Below, piece by piece: positions 61,480 to 64,000 of a stretch of 64,000 nucleotides of DNA. Source of the stretch: Clostridiales bacterium (GTDB taxonomy: Bacteria; Bacillota; Clostridia; Christensenellales; Aristaeellaceae); contig CP069419.1 of assembly GCA_017569285.1 (NCBI GenBank), forward strand, positions 2,976,001-3,040,000. Direction: 5' to 3'. Positions within the stretch are counted from its first letter, which is position 1. Each line of letters opens with the position of its first letter. The notes under the pieces were generated by a model. That model saw only the letters and a list, made by a program, of their open reading frames with translations. It had not been told where the DNA came from and ran no database searches. A program made the position numbers and the translations under genes.

Positions 61480-63537
61480 ATGAAACGACTGATTTCTCTT
61501 CTCCTGGCGGTCCTGCTTCTGGGCTGCACGGCGGCGTCCGGCGAGCTTGCGGACGTCCCTGTGCCCGACGCGGACAAGGATTATGACGAGCTGATCGTCG
61601 CCAATCCGACCCCCATGGACGGGGAATTTTTCACGGGCTGCTGGGGCAATGCCACGACGGACATCGATGTGCGGTCCATCCTGCACAGCTATTACCTGAC
61701 CGTATGGGGACAGGACACCGGCATATTCCGCAAGAACAACGCAGTGGTCAGCGGACTGACCATGGTGGACAACGAGGAAGGCGACCGGACCTATACCTTT
61801 GTGCTGTACGACGACCTGTACTTCTCTGACGGCAGCCGGATCACCGCATGGGATTATGCGTTTTCCGTGCTGCTCCAGGGATCTCCCGTGATCGCCGAGC
61901 TGGGCGGCGTTCCGCTGGACCTGAGCTACCTGAAGGGCAGCGAAGAGTATTATACCGGCCAGGCGAAGGCTTTCTCCGGCGTGCGGGTCATCAGCGACGT
62001 GATGATCCGGTTTACGGTCCGGCACGAGTACCTTCCGTATTTCTTTGAACTGTACCGCCTCGGCTTCCTGCCATACCCGATCCAGGAGATTGCTCCCGGA
62101 TGCAAGGTGTTTGACGACGGGGAGGGTGCCTATATCGGAAATGCCAATCCCGGCGTGGACCGGGAGATCTTCTCGAAGGAACTGCTGCAGGCGACGGTGA
62201 TGGATCCCCGGTTCGGATACCTCTCTTACCCGACTGTGGGCTGCGGGCCGTACGTCCTGACCGGCTGGGACGGGAAGGAAGCGACCTTCCGGATCAACCC
62301 GTACTTCAAAGGGGATGAGGAAGGCAATGTGCCGACCATTCCCAACCTGCGCTTTACCCTGGCGGAGAACGACAACATGGTGGAAAAACTGGCCGCCGAC
62401 GAGCTGCAGCTGCTGAACAAGGTAACGCGGAAGGATACCATCGACAAAGGCATTGAGCTTTCCGGAACCGATGGCTACTCCGTGAGCAACTATCCCCGGA
62501 TCGGCCTGACGTTCTTCACCTTCACCCCGGACCGGCCGGCACTGCAGGAGAAGAACGTCCGCAAAGCCATTGCGTACTGCCTGGACAAGGAGCCGATGGT
62601 TTACGACTATACGAGCGATGAGTACGGACTCCCGATGGACGGATTGATGGGCATCGGACAGTGGATGTACGAACTGGTCGGCTCATCGGAAACCCGCTAT
62701 GAAACCATTGCCGGCGGACCGCTGCAGAATCCGACCGCGGCAGAGAAGAAGGCGTTCGAGGACACAGTCGAAGAATGGAAGAAGCTCAGCTTTGACGGAC
62801 TGACCAAGTATTCCCTGGACGTGGAAAAGGCAGTTCAGCTGCTGGAGGAAAACGGCTGGAACCTGAATGAGAACGGCGAGCCGTATGAGGCGGGACGCGA
62901 CGCTTTCCGGTGCAAGGAGATTGACGGGGAACTCACGGCGCTGGACCTGACCTGCGCCTACCCGGAGACCAACCAGACCGGTACGATCTCGATGGACCGG
63001 TACCTGATTCCGCACCTGCAGGAGGCCGGGATCCGGCTGACACTGGTGCCCATGACGATGAAAGACCTGCTGAAGGCATACAACGACCGGGATGCGGATA
63101 TCGACATCTTCTACCTGGGCGATGACTTCAACATTGAATTTGACCCGCAGCTGTTCTTCCTGCCGGGGGATCCGGAAGCACCGGAAGAAGACTCCCTGGC
63201 CTGGGTGCATGCGCAGATGTACGAGTACTGCCGACTGATGTGCGAAACCGAACCGCACGACATCCTCGGCTACATGCAGAAGTGGATCACCATGCAGGAA
63301 AAGCTGACGGAATACCTGCCGCTGATTCCCTTGTACTCGAACGTTTACTTTGACTTCTACACGAGCGAACTGCAGAACTACAGGATCCTGGATTTCATCA
63401 CCTGGGGCGACGCCATCGTGGCGGCAACCTATGGCCCGGCACCGGAGAATCCGGGAACTGAAGCGGCGGGACAGCCGGCAGCGGAAGCAACGCCGGAAGC
63501 GGATGCGGCTTCGGCCACACCCATTCCCGGTATCTGA
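61480..63537 (+). CDS. ABC transporter substrate-binding lipoprotein (SBP family 5, oligopeptide type)
   Basis: A 685-residue protein with a lipobox-like LLGC (Cys16). Family 5 features include TYTFVLYDDLYFSDGSRITA near residue 105-125, a typical WDYAFSVLL stretch after it, and NVRKAIAYCLDKEPM near residue 360. It binds peptides or similar ligands outside the membrane. It is longer than the usual 500-600 residues and ends in an Ala/Pro/Glu-rich tail. No permease or ATPase gene is in the window, so it is an orphan here. It follows the small pilin-like gene by 41 bases and is probably co-transcribed. Confidence 0.9.
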   Translation: MKRLISLLLAVLLLGCTAASGELADVPVPDADKDYDELIVANPTPMDGEFFTGCWGNATTDIDVRSILHSYYLTVWGQDTGIFRKNNAVVSGLTMVDNEEGDRTYTFVLYDDLYFSDGSRITAWDYAFSVLLQGSPVIAELGGVPLDLSYLKGSEEYYTGQAKAFSGVRVISDVMIRFTVRHEYLPYFFELYRLGFLPYPIQEIAPGCKVFDDGEGAYIGNANPGVDREIFSKELLQATVMDPRFGYLSYPTVGCGPYVLTGWDGKEATFRINPYFKGDEEGNVPTIPNLRFTLAENDNMVEKLAADELQLLNKVTRKDTIDKGIELSGTDGYSVSNYPRIGLTFFTFTPDRPALQEKNVRKAIAYCLDKEPMVYDYTSDEYGLPMDGLMGIGQWMYELVGSSETRYETIAGGPLQNPTAAEKKAFEDTVEEWKKLSFDGLTKYSLDVEKAVQLLEENGWNLNENGEPYEAGRDAFRCKEIDGELTALDLTCAYPETNQTGTISMDRYLIPHLQEAGIRLTLVPMTMKDLLKAYNDRDADIDIFYLGDDFNIEFDPQLFFLPGDPEAPEEDSLAWVHAQMYEYCRLMCETEPHDILGYMQKWITMQEKLTEYLPLIPLYSNVYFDFYTSELQNYRILDFITWGDAIVAATYGPAPENPGTEAAGQPAAEATPEADAASATPIPGI

Positions 63538-63574
63538 TGAACCCCAAACATTACTGACAGAGGAGAGTGACGAC

Positions 63575-63964
63575 ATGGCAAAAAACATGCTGAAAAGCTA
63601 TGGCCGGTTTGAACTCCTGGAACTGATATACAACATGCGCAAGGAAAACCTCGAGTTGCGGGAACGCTGCGAGAAAGCGGAAAAGCAGGCGGAGGAGACG
63701 AAGATCGCGGCGGAAAAGCAGCTGGAAACCGCCCGGAAGGATTTTGAAAGCCGGATTGAGGAACTCCGGATGCAGGGCGCGGCCAAAGACCTGCAGATCC
63801 GCATGAAGAAGATTGAAGAGCAGCTGCGCCTGATGCAGAAGCTGACATCCATCGACGTGAATCCCGATGACCTCCCGAGCCAGGAGGAAGTGGACCAGCT
63901 GGCGAAGGACATCCGGGAAAACGGGAACCGGGAAGAAAAGGAAAAAGAAGCCGGGGCGGAATAA
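63575..63964 (+). CDS. coiled-coil protein of unknown function
   Basis: A 129-residue soluble, highly charged protein. Residues 15-95 are a heptad-rich coiled coil (NLELRERCEKAEKQAEETKI and following), ending in an acidic/basic tail. No signal peptide or membrane helix is visible, so it is cytosolic. ATG 63575 is supported by GAGGAG; the open frame upstream overlaps the binding-protein gene and is not coding. It is 37 bases after the binding-protein gene and likely in the same transcript. I do not recognise a family. Confidence 0.75.
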   Translation: MAKNMLKSYGRFELLELIYNMRKENLELRERCEKAEKQAEETKIAAEKQLETARKDFESRIEELRMQGAAKDLQIRMKKIEEQLRLMQKLTSIDVNPDDLPSQEEVDQLAKDIRENGNREEKEKEAGAE

Positions 63965-64000
63965 TCCCCGGGACGGGACGCCGGCCCGGTAAAACCGGCT
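63965..64000 (+). other. end of window, possible start of a terminator hairpin
   Basis: GCCGG and CCGGC flank CCCGGTAAAA close to the edge. A following T run would lie outside the window, so a terminator cannot be confirmed. Confidence 0.25.

Overview
The window looks like a chromosomal segment of a Gram-positive gut or rumen bacterium of the Bacillota, most likely class Clostridia. The reasons are strong GGAGG ribosome sites, sigma-A promoters, class C sortase chemistry, Cna-B/SpaA adhesin domains, CotH and CE2-type genes, and a single-ATPase type IV pilus-like operon. No rRNA, tRNA, CRISPR array or insertion sequence was seen.

Layout. (1) 2-2907: a cut-off CotH-kinase gene, a HAD hydrolase and a CE2-like SGNH esterase, converging on miaA (minus strand). 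(2) 3934-4316: an HU gene with its own promoter and terminator. (3) 4488-9231: a tightly coupled operon with a membrane-anchored transglutaminase-like protein, a GspF-type platform protein, four small one-helix (pseudopilin-like) proteins and a PilT-type ATPase. (4) 9646-33245 and (5) 33827-54356: two paralogous two-gene operons. Each has an acidic secreted protein followed by a giant repeat adhesin. The giants are about 7,310 and 6,222 residues once local frameshifts are repaired. They share a roughly 1,800-residue head, have different tandem-repeat stalks, and share a four-Cna-B tail. (6) 54987-63964: a third acidic protein, an active class C sortase, a signal-peptidase-like protein without its serine, a sortase-like protein without its Cys and His, a small surface protein, an oligopeptide-type binding lipoprotein and a coiled-coil protein.

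How it may work together (inference). Region 6 resembles the pilus-assembly part of streptococcal FCT loci, where an inactive signal peptidase homologue (SipA) works with a class C sortase. The likely clients are the two giants and the small protein at 60632. All three lack LPXTG and a membrane anchor, but they end in the same C-terminal signature, Y-x-T-x-L-G, seven variable residues, H-V-G-x-C-F-[D/E]. I do not recognise this as a described sorting signal. This combination of LPXTG-free giants, a new C-terminal tag, one active sortase and two pseudoenzymes is the best candidate for an undescribed system.

Caveat. The six frameshifts that split the giant genes lie inside near-identical repeats, and every one replaces a GCWGC site. 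They may be sequencing or assembly errors, so the giants are listed in pieces with the repaired reading explained.
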